Source of the DNA: Phoebastria nigripes
Lineage: Eukaryota; Chordata; Aves; Procellariiformes; Diomedeidae
Direction of reading: 5' to 3'
NCBI GenBank assembly: GCA_035582835.1
Contig: JAYKAV010000955.1
Coordinates: 1,487,311 to 1,551,310, forward strand
DNA: 64,000 nucleotides
Both the position numbers and the translations under genes were made by a program. The notes under the pieces are model-generated. The model did no database searches and was not told the DNA's origin. It worked only from the letters and a program-made list of their open reading frames with translations. Positions 1 to 10,531 of the stretch are shown piece by piece; position 1 is the stretch's first letter, and every line of letters begins with the position of its first letter.

Positions 1-386
1 CACACTTGCTAGTCTGTAAATCCCACATAACTTCCTTTTCTCAAGGCACCAAATAAATAAGAGAACAGAAAGGGGACAAACTACTGTTTAAAAACCTTTA
101 ACTTGGTGAAACCCCTACTGTTACAGGGTTTTCTATGAAAGTTTTCAAATTTCAAAAACTTGACTGGGAAACATCATTTACTATAGCATCAATAAATATT
201 TGGTTACCAGGGTAGAAGAAATTGTACATCTGCTTCTTTTGGAATAAAGGTTTTCATTTCTTGCATACATCACAAGATCAAAAATGAGTTTCCACATTAC
301 ATCGCTAAATAAGCAAGACGGTCTGTGAGTGAGTCCAGAAGTCTAAGCCCTCCCATCTCCAGTTTTTCTATTTGCTCTCTTCTGCC

Positions 387-392
387 TTTAAT
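387..392 (-). promoter_or_regulatory. Possible polyadenylation signal ATTAAA
   Basis: The common variant hexamer ATTAAA occurs on the minus strand about 210 bases past the TAA that ends the candidate terminal exon. No AATAAA was seen on that strand between the stop and the window edge. The site matters only if that exon is real. Confidence 0.22.
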
Positions 393-601
393 AAAGTGCT
401 TCAGACCCAGTTTCCTTTATAGAAACAAACAGATCATCCATCTCCCTGAGTAAGATTAGGTGTCATCACTTCTCCCTTCTTTGTGAAATAATAAAAGTCA
501 CACTGCAGGAAAAAAAAAGTTCTTTTAAACCTTATTCAGCCAGGCATAAAAACTGTAACTTTGGATGCCATGTGTGTGAAATGAAAATACACAGTTTCAA
601 G

Positions 602-715
602 TTACAAAGGTCTACGATTTACACTTCTTCTTCCTATGGATTTAGGATGGAGGGGCGGCAACTTCTGTTCTGGATTGAAGGGATTCTGCTTCTCATTCAT
701 ATTTAAATACAAAAC
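602..715 (-). CDS. Candidate terminal coding exon of small minus-strand gene
   Basis: Read on the minus strand, an AG acceptor at 717-716 is followed by an open frame to a TAA stop at 604-602. A CTAAC branch-like motif lies about 20 bases upstream. The frame encodes about 37 residues, including NEKQNPFNPEQKLPPLHPKS and a basic Arg-rich end closing in RRPL. The in-frame TAG just before the acceptor (718-716) means the exon must start at 715, in phase 0. That phase does not match the donor of the first coding exon (1460), so a middle exon is needed. The Pro/Lys/Arg composition differs from the AT-rich chance frames nearby. I do not recognise the protein. The coding look and splice edges are read from sequence; membership of one gene is inference. 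Confidence 0.4.
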   Translation of the reverse strand, partial: VLYLNMNEKQNPFNPEQKLPPLHPKSIGRRSVNRRPL

Positions 716-1046
716 CTATTAAAAGTACAGTTAGAATACCACTACTTTTATTTCCTAATAGAATGGCAATTTACCCTCATTTTTCACCGTGCAGATTAAA
801 TGGCTACTTTTAAATGAAGTTCTAAGGAGTACTGTCACAAAAACTAAGTTAAAAAGAGGCAATGGTAATGTTCTTGCAGCCCATTGCTTAACAGATCAGT
901 GAAAGTAGATCGTAATCTTATATTATCCTCCACATTTGTCTGCATTCTGAAAGCATATAAGCCTTTCCAAATACACTTGATCTGTTTAGTTTTTATACGA
1001 GAAATCAACTCACAGCTCCCTTGTTAGGACCCACCAACAGTTTTAC

Positions 1047-1072
1047 CTGCAAGGTTGAATGAGATTCTGCGC
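1047..1072 (-). CDS. Possible 26-base middle exon
   Basis: A strong donor (CAG followed by GTAAAA, minus strand) sits at 1047/1046. An open frame before it reads AESHSTLQ. Using the CAG acceptor at 1075-1073 gives a 26-base exon. This has exactly the phase needed to join the first coding exon (one base carried over) to the terminal exon (phase 0). Against it: the exon is very short and the acceptor has no good pyrimidine tract. A later acceptor at the next CAG would give a 20-base exon in the same phase. An in-frame TAA farther upstream limits any extension. Confidence 0.22.
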
Positions 1073-1325
1073 CTGCACTGCTGTTTATTTTCTCACGTTA
1101 CTTAATCTTTCTCCTGCTTGCTAATAATTTCAAATTATCATTTCAAATAAAGCTTCATCATACATGGTCACATTTAGACTGTAAAAGATTGTGATTTACC
1201 ACTTCGACAGACCAACATTTTTAGTTTGTATACAGCACCTAGCCACAAATGAACAAGAATGTTTTGAGTCCTTTTATTTTCAAAACAAATGCTTTATATA
1301 TCAGAATCTGTCATTTAGAAACAAT

Positions 1326-1351
1326 ACACACACACACACACACACACACAC
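1326..1351. repeat. (AC)n microsatellite, 13 units
   Basis: An uninterrupted AC dinucleotide run of 26 bases, followed by a short imperfect CGCATATACA stretch. It is about 110 bases left of the donor of the first coding exon and so would be intronic if that gene is real. Confidence 0.95.
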
Positions 1352-1459
1352 GCATATACACCCCCTCTTCTACAATAATTGATGTTTAGGGTTTATTAAA
1401 AAGGCAGTAATTGCAAATGCATTTGATTATTTCTTTTGCAGCATGAAATAACTGGTTAC

Positions 1460-1679
1460 CTTTCAGGAAAGGAGCCCTCCGTGGCACAAGCCCTTCAGTG
1501 ATTTCCACCTGCTCTTCCTGATGCTGTTTAACCAGGTTTCCTTCGCTGCCAGCTCTCAAAATCTTTTCACCTAGCCTAATTTTTCGTGATCGGCTGTTAA
1601 AATCTTCTTTCCTAGACGAAGGCGATTTAGGAGCTGTATTAGCTGACAAAGGTCGAGCCAAGCGAGAGGGTTTGGACAT
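1460..1679 (-). CDS. First coding exon of unidentified Ser/Arg-rich protein
   Basis: The frame opens at ATG 1679, with A at position -3, and runs 73 codons plus one base to a donor reading AAG|GTAACC (GT at 1459-1458). The protein is basic and low in hydrophobics. It starts MSKPSRLARPLSANTAPKSP, continues with Ser/Arg/Lys-rich sequence (about residues 21-40), then a Gln/Glu-rich stretch (51-61), and ends near RRAPFLK. It looks like the disordered start of a cytoskeletal or nuclear protein, but no domain is visible and I cannot name it. An in-frame ATG 12 codons upstream (1715) is an alternative start. A T-run followed by AG near 1725 could be a 5'UTR acceptor. The CpG-rich promoter-like block directly upstream supports a real transcript. 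The gene either ends at the exon at 602-715 or continues off the left edge. Confidence 0.5.
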
Positions 1680-1879
1680 TCTGCCTGTGCAGGAATGTAC
1701 CTGCTCCAAAAGCAATTTCTAAAAAAATCCTTCCCAGCTCACTTTCCAGCACAGAGGCTGGGGAGTTTGCGTGTGCAGCGCAGCTGGATGTGAAGTGCTG
1801 TGCTGCCAGTCCGATCAGTTTTAAACACCAGGCATTGGGTGGCCACGCAGACAGTTTCCTGGACCTGTGGAATGTAAAT

Positions 1880-2195
1880 GTGTGCTGGGGTAAAACAGAT
1901 GACTCTGCTCCGGCGCTGAATCCCAACCACGCTGTGGGGAGCAAATGCTCTTCCAGGAACTGTCTCAAGCTCCTGGCGTGCACCGACGAGGCGCCGGGCA
2001 GCACCGGAGCAGAAGGGGAATGCCCCACCTACGCAGGTACAACGTGAAAAACCACCCAGGCGCGGGGTTACCTCTGCACGCGGGACCTTCCCGCATTCCT
2101 CTCCCAACCCTCTCTCTCAAACAAACGCTTCCTTATTTTCGCAGATTTCTTCACTGTGCGCCAAAACCGCACTCCTCCAGTGCTATACGGTAAAT
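1880..2195 (-). promoter_or_regulatory. CpG-rich promoter-like block
   Basis: By eye this stretch holds more than 20 CpG dinucleotides in about 300 bases, against very few in the surrounding AT-rich DNA. It includes clusters such as GGCGCCGGG near 1990 and GGCGCGGGG near 2068. It lies immediately upstream of the minus-strand first coding exon, with room for a 5'UTR, and is best read as that gene's promoter. The overlapping reading frames on both strands look like by-products of the GC content. Whether it also drives a plus-strand transcript cannot be told. Confidence 0.55.
2158..2166 (-). promoter_or_regulatory. E2F-like site TTTTGGCGC
   Basis: The minus strand reads TTTTGGCGC, matching the E2F consensus TTTSGCGC core. 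It lies at the upstream edge of the CpG-rich block. E2F sites are typical of cell-cycle promoters, so the gene might be proliferation-linked. A short match like this can occur by chance. Confidence 0.3.
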
Positions 2196-2199
2196 GCCC

Positions 2200-4215
2200 G
2201 ATGTCAAGAATCTGTTTGTCTTTGAGTTAAGCATGGTGTGAGCTTAAATTGGATTAAATGATGCATATCTTCCTACCATTGTATTTTCTAACTCACCAAA
2301 ATAAACAAAGGATTGACAGTGAATATCATCTCTTTTTGAAAAATGGCCCAAATCCCTTATTATTAACTGGCATTATTTAGGAAATAACACTGCACAGAAT
2401 ATTGCCCATTATACTTTCCTCTTTCACTGGTACATATACACCTAAAAAAACCCTGGCTTCTTGCACACTACAGATAACCATGTTCCTTACTGACTCTCCA
2501 AAGAAAAAATTCCTGACCTTAGGCTACATTATTTCAAACCTCAGGTCCTGGGTGCTTTTCTTTGAAAATGCCTAGGCAAAGCCTGCCTAACTTTCTCTGC
2601 CAGCCCCGCGCTTGTGAATGCTGCCAAGACGCAGAGTATTTGGTCACATGAAAAGAAAATTCCGTTCACCGTAATTTTGCAAACAACTTCTAAAGAAAAA
2701 AACCACAGTGTGAACCAGAGAAAACATCACAGCTACAGTTACAGTAAAATCTTCATGCTGAATTTTAAAATGTATTCCTCAATATCCCAGGCAACCAGTA
2801 TGCTATACCAATAACAGAGTATGAGGGACCGTTTTATTTCAAAGCTAGAACAAACATAAGCAAATCAATACTACCAGAGCTAAAGTACTAATAGTTATTT
2901 AGGAGAAATGCTTAACGAGCGAAAAGACAGGAAAACATGACTAAATTATTACAGACATTCCCCATTTTCTGAGATGGCAATTGTGCAATGCAGTAAAATA
3001 TTTTTGCATACTATTTCCATATTTTTTTCAAGAGTCCCACATTAAAGAAGTAATTGTTTATGCTTCCTCTATAAAGCATATTGTCTATTGCTTTGTTGCC
3101 CCATCAAGAATGGGACAGATTAAGTGCAATACAGCAAGCCTTGCCATGATATTGATAATATTCTGCATATTCTTTTATCAACACAGTAGGAGCTCTAAGT
3201 GAGTGGGAAGACTTCAACTCTCAAGGAGGGACTTGACGGACAGGAGAGTAACTCTGGGCCGATTAGCAGTGCTCAGGCACAGCTGGTCATGCAGAAGAAG
3301 ATGGAGAACAGAAACAGGAGTGAAACAAGAAGATGAATGGACAGTTAATCACCTAACTCAAGTGAGGAACGAGTGAAGAAGGAAGAGAAAAAGTGAAAGC
3401 CAATAAGTATGTGAGAGCTCAGTTGTACTGAGCCTAAGTAGTACTGTCATTCCCTCTAAAGATCTCGGACTGTGTTGCAAACAGTTATTTTGAAGATCTT
3501 CCCCTATGATTTCTTTACTGAACGCAAGTACTCTGTGCTTAAGAAGAGTTTTTAAGCAGTGACAATAATGCCTCTGATACTACATAGACATATTTTAATT
3601 CTCCCAAATACAGGACAATTGTGATATAAAATCCAGCTCTGACTTGACAACATAAACAATGGTGTTTCAGTTTTTGAATCAATACTGCTAAGGCGAAATC
3701 CCACTGAGATTACTGAACATTGCACATTCACCCGAACTGAGCACCCTTAGCACAGGGTGCTCTTGGAAAGAGCAGCCTCATCTGTAAAGCAGGAGTCTAA
3801 CCAGACGGTCACGTTACCCGTAAACTTGAAATAATTTAATTTCTAAGCAAAGCAAGGACATCATGAATTCAGGTTTTTCCTAAGGCTCTCTCTATAGCAA
3901 CATAGCAACAAGAGATGCAAAGAGGGAGACGTTATCCATCTGTTTCTGACAGGAAAAGTGCGGGCCCTAAGTCTTGTCCATTCGGATATCAAGGTGACAC
4001 TTCTGCACTGTGAGACAGCAGCAACATCCTGATTGACATTCATTTTTGACAAGGAAGAAGCTCTTTGTCTCACAGCAGAGACACAGCCATGTAGAAATGT
4101 GGTGAATCGAACATGTTCCTCAAACACAGGAAATTCCCAGAATACTCCAGTCAAAGGCGGCCATTTTCAGTAATATCTCTGTGCCTGAATAGCAATCAGG
4201 TGCCTAATGGCATTA
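2200..4215. other. No gene seen; AT-rich non-coding
   Basis: Only short frames without coding character. I see no clear repeat family, splice-bounded exon or RNA gene in this stretch. Confidence 0.6.
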
Positions 4216-4219
4216 TGTC

Positions 4220-4622
4220 ATGTGAGGAGAGGCTGAGAGAGCTGGGACTGCTCAGCCTGGAGGAGAGAAGACTCAGGGGCATCTTACCCATGTGCATAAA
4301 TATCTGATGTGGGGATGAAAGGGGATGGAGCCAGGCTCTTCTCAGTGGTGCCCAGTGACAGGACAAGAGGCAATGGGCACAAATTGAAATACAGGAAACA
4401 TAAATAACATAAGAAAAAGCTTTTTATACAGTGAAGGTGGTCAGACACTGGCACAGGTTGACCAGAGAGGTCATGAAGTCTCCATCCTTGGAGATAATCA
4501 ACACCCAACCAGGCATGGCCCTGACCAGCCCACTGTAGCTGAGCCTGCCTGAGCCGGGGNTTGGACTAGGTGATCTCCAGAAGTGCCTTTCCACCCCCAC
4601 CCTGACTGTTCTGTGATTCTGT
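4220..4622 (+). mobile_element. CR1 LINE, old 3'-end fragment
   Basis: The sequence begins with the conserved end of CR1 ORF2, still readable as [18 protein letters not shown]. It runs through a CACTGGCACAGGTTG block, a TTGGACTAGGTGATCTCCAG block and a tail reading GTTCTGTGATTCTGTAT. The same blocks in the same order appear in the large CR1 at about 45830-46240. The fragment is 5'-truncated, carries indels and stops, and is clearly more decayed than the large copy. It has no coding capacity. Confidence 0.85.
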
Positions 4623-7581
4623 ATTATCAAATATATTCAGAGCCTATTTATAATGGGTAAACTTAAATATCTTTAAATCTGTCCAACAGTAGATGCCCAA
4701 CCTTCTTTCTCTGAAGTCCCAGCAATTAAACTATCCCATGCCTGAGTGCCATTTCTGGGAGGATTTGCGTCCTTTCTGGTCATTACTCCCTTTTAGCCTC
4801 TTGCAGTCTGTGGCACAGTGTTCCCAAAAAAGGTCTTGTTTGTTTGTCTCAAAGGCTCTGAGATGGGAAGCTGGTGATTCCAGCCATGAGCATCGAACCT
4901 TTCAAAAAAATGAAAAAAACCCCACCCCAAAACATAGGCCCCAGTTGCTTAGCTGATTGTGTTTCAGGCTGGATGTAGACACAGTAAATCACTTCACTCG
5001 TGGGATGAAACAGCACGAGAGCATGCGGCCCAGGGTTGCTGCCAGCTCCCCATCACCCGCATCCCGACTGCACAGGTCCTCTCCCCACCCCAGCTCCCCT
5101 GAAGCCCTGGGCTCCCCCCGGCTGCAGGGCAGGTCCCTCCCCGCCATCCCGCCCCCTCCACCACAGCTTCCTGCTGAAGCTCCCCAGGCAGCAAGTCTTT
5201 CATCAGCTCTCAGGCTTTCTGAAGCCCCAAGGTACTCTTCTGAACTATTTTAAAAAAGCCCCACAAAACCAAAAAAAAACAAACCAAAAAACAAACAAAC
5301 AAACAGAAAAAGCCCCAAACAAACCCAGCCCCTTTTTCCTTAGANTTCAGATAGCCAACTTCAGCTAGATAGAGACATCATATTGATGTAACATACCATT
5401 AAGCAAAAAGCAGTTCAGTTTGTCAGGTTTTTGTGAAGTGNTGTGGGAAGTTTTCTAGTGCTTTGGGTCAATGAATAAACTCTGTGACGGCCTCACACAG
5501 CAGAAATTAATATTAAGGGACCAACAGTCCCAAAGTGCAGTCTATGCTTTTGAATAATCACATATATGTAAACAAGTAATATTTTTAGAATACCATACAC
5601 TTTCCATACACTGTTTAAAACAATGTCCTATTAGTTTCAAAATACAAGTCTCCTCTTTCCTGCCCAGAAAATAAATAACTGCTGAAATATGACAAGAATT
5701 TGTTAAGAGTTAGCTAACAGAAGGCATTTTTACCATAGCATATTAAATAGGTTATTATACTGCTATTCACTTAAGTAACGTTTGTACCCCCTGGGATAAA
5801 AGAAACATGACTAGAGATGTTATTAATCCAAACAAAGCATTTGCAAAGCTTGAAATTTCCTTTTTTGGGCACCCATGAAGTTCTAGTTTACATTTGCACA
5901 TAAAGAGCTGGGGAGGGGAGAGGATCCCTCGCATGCGAACCAGGAAAAATTGGTAGCTGATGCCGTACAGTTTCGGGTGGGGTGTTTTCTCAGCCTCACC
6001 AAACCCTCTCCCATATTTTGACCTGNAACTATCTAAAGAAGAGAGAAACACGCATATACAAATATTTCAAATCCAGCAGACTGTTTCTAAACTACTGAGA
6101 GGCAACAACTGCTACACGAATAAATGGAAGTTGCAGGTGCAGAAGTTAAAACCGTATATTAATGAAGTCTTCTCTTCACAAAATTGAGCAAGTAACCAGA
6201 TGGCATAACATTTTCAGCGCAAAATGAGAAATAAATGTATAGGCACCAAAAGAACAAGATCAGTGATGAAAACAATTTCAGATGCAAGTCACAGATAGGT
6301 ATGTAATGTGGTAAAAAAAAAAAAGTTTAGTGCTTCAGAGAGGTACATTTTCTAGTAACTGAAGCATGCAAAATTAGTGACAAGTTAATTTTGCAGATGT
6401 TAAAGCTTTCTTAGAACTATGTGCCAGTGCTTTATTTTTCCATATATGATTTCTGAAACAGTTGCATAATACAGAAGGTGCCTCATGTTCAATATATTGA
6501 GACATTTTAAAACATTTCACACAAATCTAAAAACATTCTTCCTGGAAAACTAAACCATGCAAAAGGAACCTAGTCAGTCATTCAATGACAGGTGAACCCC
6601 CCAACAGAAAGCAGGCTGTAATTATGGCAAGTCCTGTTACTCTGTAATATGGTCTTAAAAAGAAAAGTCTGTTAGGGGTCCTGCTGTAATATAATAGCTG
6701 CCTAGAAGATGCTATAATTAAAGCAGAGTTGTCATTTCTATCAGGAAACCCTGTTCCAGAGATTTACTACTCAGCCATAAAAATTTAATCTCACCTCCAA
6801 GACTTTACAAAAAAAATCAAAATCAGAAAAAAAACCTTCAGGTCTAGTTTAATTCCTTTTCTTCAAGTTTTAGAAAATTAAACCATAGCAAAACCTTTCT
6901 TAAAGGTAGAAGACTTTATAGCTGCGGAATCTGAACACCTTATTCTGCCCCAAAACCAGAAATACCATCAGTAAGGGCAGAATGAATTTTCTTTGTTATT
7001 CTGTCACTTCTGCATCTTATATTTGGCTTTGAAGACCTTCGAAGTCCTGTATTTGCCTGAGTACGCAGGTCTGTGACCTACTAATAAAGTGTTTACACAT
7101 GTTGAACTATATCATGGTTACGGTTTTTCTAAACCAGTCTAGTCACCTNGCTACTATGCCTCATCTGGTGTTGTTCTGTCCTCAGGGTGCCTTTTGACGA
7201 CCGCACTTGGTTCCCTTCCCCACCTGAAGGGTTATACGAGCCTAAGCACACTTGCACACAGGTAACTGCATCCACCCATGNATGGACGGTGCAGAAGAAC
7301 AAAGCAGTGGGGCATTTGCATGCAAACACAGCCAGTAACGTTTGAACTATTTGCTAAGAATTTTGCTAAGGTTTCCAATTGGTGCCAACTGTGATGGCAG
7401 GCTTGGGTACATTATCCTGGTGAGATGATGTTGATCACTAAGCAATTCTAGAAGGAGCAGTCAGCTGTGAGCAGCTGCCCATGTAACTCATAACAAATAC
7501 TTTTTTTTGCAGAATGTTACCTTCTTCTATATATCAACCACTCACAGAAGAATACAAAATTAAAAGATTTATTCCATATGT
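4623..7581. other. Non-coding, no gene seen
   Basis: Apart from the A/C-rich tract at 5240-5335, this holds AT-rich sequence with short chance frames and an A run near 6313. Confidence 0.55.
5240..5335. repeat. A/C-rich low-complexity tract
   Basis: Runs of A broken by CC, CCC and CCCC, including (AAAC)n. It follows a C-rich, purine-poor stretch at about 5035-5200. Similar A-run plus CCCCACC tracts recur near 4905, 12632, 19480, 40575 and 40745. Confidence 0.75.
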
Positions 7582-7761
7582 AAATTATTACTAAACTCTA
7601 CCAAACAGTGTTCTGTGATTTGGCTGTTCTTGGTGCTATACTGGTTGGCTGTAGTGACTAAAAGAGCTAAAATTTATACAACCTTGGTTCAAAGTTGCTT
7701 CACTTGTTCTGATGTTTTAATCAAATCAAATAAGAACTTAGGTTCAATATGTTCTTAAAGG
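7582..7761 (+). repeat. 180-base interspersed unit, copy 1
   Basis: This unit is repeated in the same orientation at 10342-10531. Both contain CTCTACCAAACAGTGTTCTG near the left end, then TTGGCTGTAGTGACTAAAAG (copy 2 TTGGCTGTAATGACTAAAAG), and TTCAATATGTTCTT near the right. By-eye identity is roughly 80-85%, with many transition differences. TGGCTGTAGTG (7646) and GGTTCAAAG (7686), 40 bases apart, loosely resemble tRNA A and B boxes, so a tRNA-derived SINE is one possibility. A local duplication is another. Confidence 0.8.
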
Positions 7762-10341
7762 AATACCCCTTAGCTATAAAACACAGCAGATCATTACCAT
7801 TCTTACTTCATTGTTAAATAACATATGAATACTGCCTTCCACATCTGCAGTCATTTCACATCAGATTCTTAAAGCCTTTTAAAGACGTGCACAAAAATAT
7901 CTTTTGTCAAATTTATAGCATTAGTAGTTTTTTAATAAAAGAGAAAAGTGTTGAAGTTTCAAAATCTCTTCTGAAATTATGTAAGTGAAACTATGGCTGG
8001 CTTAGTCTTTAATGCCACTATAAAAAGGGGAGGGAAAGGAGCAACATGAAACACTACACAGACATTTTACTCTGGAGAAAATGTTAGTTTCAAATGTTAG
8101 TTGCTAATTTGTTTTAGCATATCTGCAGCCTTCGCTAGCTTTTTGCATCATCATTTTCAAATGATCACCTCTTAATAGAAGAATATTTTAAAGAGCTCTA
8201 ACACATCAAAAATACAACATGGAGAGCTTAAAGTTTTACAGAAGATAAAATATGCCTTACAGAAAATCAGCCCATATGATGGTTGAATGAAATCTTGGAA
8301 TGAAGAAAAAAGGAAACAGGTAGGAAGCAGGAATAGACTGGATATGCCAGGAGACAAACACAAACCTTGACTGACAGAATCTTGCCCATATGGGCAATGC
8401 ACAGATAAACCAATTTAATTGTTTCAATATTCCTCTTTTATCCTGAAGTTCTACAACACCCACATGGGCCAAAAAAATAGGAAAAGTAAGTAAAAGAAGT
8501 GACGGAAAGGAGGACAAACTACAGGTGTGAAGGTAATCCACTCATATCCCGCATGAAGAATTCTAGCTATTCCTCATCCAGTGAAGTCCCATCAACAGCA
8601 CCGTCAGGAGTGGGTGCAGCAGTGGATGCTCTCATAATGAGGAGCCAAACTACAAAGAAAAGAGAACAATGGGAAGATAAAGGTCNTCCTCTGAAGAAGC
8701 TGGTAAGAAAGAATAGCTGTCTGGGGCAGCCTCTAGCTCTGGCACTCTTGAATGGACTATCACAGCCTTTCTCCATCATAGACCTTGGATGTAAAGAAAA
8801 ATCTCCACAAGTCTGTGGAAATGGGAAGGCAAATAAGCAGCTACAGGAGTCTATAAACAGGTATTACAATAACAACTCAGACCAGAATTCATCTGGGGGC
8901 TTTTTTTTTAAAGCAAAAATAATTAGCCAGAGCCACTATCTAAACTGCAAACAGGCATAGAAGGAGTGTTATACCAACCCAGTGTCCTTTTCTTGGGAGC
9001 AGCCCTGGGATGCCTTAGCATCTGCCAGAACAAAAATTTATTTGGTTTTTTTTTTGTACAAAATGTAATTTTTTTCAGAGACCCATTAATGAATATTTCA
9101 GGAAACTAATCTGATAAATTTTTTTCTGCTTTTTTGGTGTTTGGGGAGAAACAAAGGGAGAAAATGTGAGAGTTGTATTTTTTGCATGTGCGTTTTTGAC
9201 CACCACAGAAAAGGAAAAAAGTGTGTTTCTTCTAAGTCCCATTTAAGATGTGCATCATCACACTACAGCAAGCTTTACTTTTTGCACAGTGTTACTTAAC
9301 TCAATACAATATATATGATGCACGAGGTTCTCTTCTGTGTCAAAATTGCAAGTGACTGGTGTTGAATTCAATCCCTTCTGTCACTTACTGCCCTCACAGC
9401 ACCATATCAAGTGCCCCATAACGCTGACTGCATGGGTTTGAGTAAATTGCCTACAAACAGTCAGTTGCTCAATCCCTTGCTGTCTGAGCAACTCTGGAGA
9501 GATGAACATGTTTATTAAAACAACAATAAAGAAATCTGCAGCTCGATTTATTTGTGTTTATATAGCTATATATGATAGTTCAGGTAATCTGAGTTTACCA
9601 CTACTCCCCTAAAAAGCCCAGGCAATGCATCCTCACGTGCTCAAGTCATCTGGAAAGATATGTCTTGGTTTCAATCTACCCATACTTAGAGAGACTAAAT
9701 GTTCTGAAATCTGGAGATTTTATGCAGATGACTTAATATCCTGCTTTGCATATTTGATGATTCATTACCTTATTTACATAAATGACAACAAATGGTCCCA
9801 ATTACTAGCACTTAAGTTTGAAAAGGCTGCAGCACAGAGCATGCTTGAGGAATACAGCAACTGCTGTTTTCTTTATTTCTGGCATATATTTGGGGTGGCG
9901 TCCAGGTTACCCTGATGGCTCCTCCAGCCTCCATCATTAGGTATTGCTCGTCAGGAACATAAAGGGAAAATCCAATACAGTGATCAAACAACAGACAGTA
10001 GTTGATGGCAATGAAGCAAAGAAAGCTGAAATAGGAGTCTTTCTAGCCAAGAAAAACCTTGAAAAGAACCAATAACCCTACCATTAAAACATAAGGGTCT
10101 ATGAAGTACGTTATTAACAACCCCAAACTATTTTCTGCATGGAAAACTAAACTGGAGACCATGCCAAGTGTAATATATAAACATAAAATCTCATTTGAAA
10201 AAAAGCTCAATGGCCATTTGTGAAGGCAGGTTAACACAAGTTAAAATAAAGAGGACACTGCATGACTAGCATTTCTGCCTAGAACCATTAAGGAAATTGG
10301 TAAAAGGATGTTTCGAATTCATACTCTATTTCCCAAAGAGC
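7762..10341. other. Spacer between repeat copies, no gene seen
   Basis: AT-rich non-coding DNA. It includes an open frame of 153 codons at 8499-8960 (+) with Ser-rich, low-complexity content and no recognisable domain. I treat this as chance. Confidence 0.5.
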
Positions 10342-10531
10342 ACATTATTTACTATGCTCTACCAAACAGTGTTCTGTGATCTGGCAGTTCCTGATGCTAT
10401 ATTGGTTGGCTGTAATGACTAAAAGAGCTAAAAATATTCAGTCTTAGTTCAAAGTTGTTTCATTTGTACTGATGCATTAATCAAATAAAATAAAAATTTA
10501 ACTTCAATATGTTCTTGATTGATCTTAAAGG
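10342..10531 (+). repeat. 180-base interspersed unit, copy 2
   Basis: Second copy of the unit at 7582-7761, same orientation, starts 2760 bases apart. Relative to copy 1 it has a short insertion near its right end, between GTTCTT and CTTAAAG. In the A-box-like motif AGTG has become AATG. Sequence similarity stops on both sides of the unit. Confidence 0.8.

Noticed and set aside
3684..3715. Similarity to an old amniote repeat motif of the GCCAAATCCT type
   Set aside because: Match too short and imperfect to separate from chance.
7646..7694. tRNA gene suggested by A- and B-box-like motifs
   Set aside because: No acceptor stem or cloverleaf can be folded from the flanks. At most it is a tRNA-derived repeat.
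8499..8960. Open frame of 153 codons between the two 180-base repeats
   Set aside because: Ser/Asn/Lys-rich composition as expected from AT-rich DNA, and no domain or exon boundaries.
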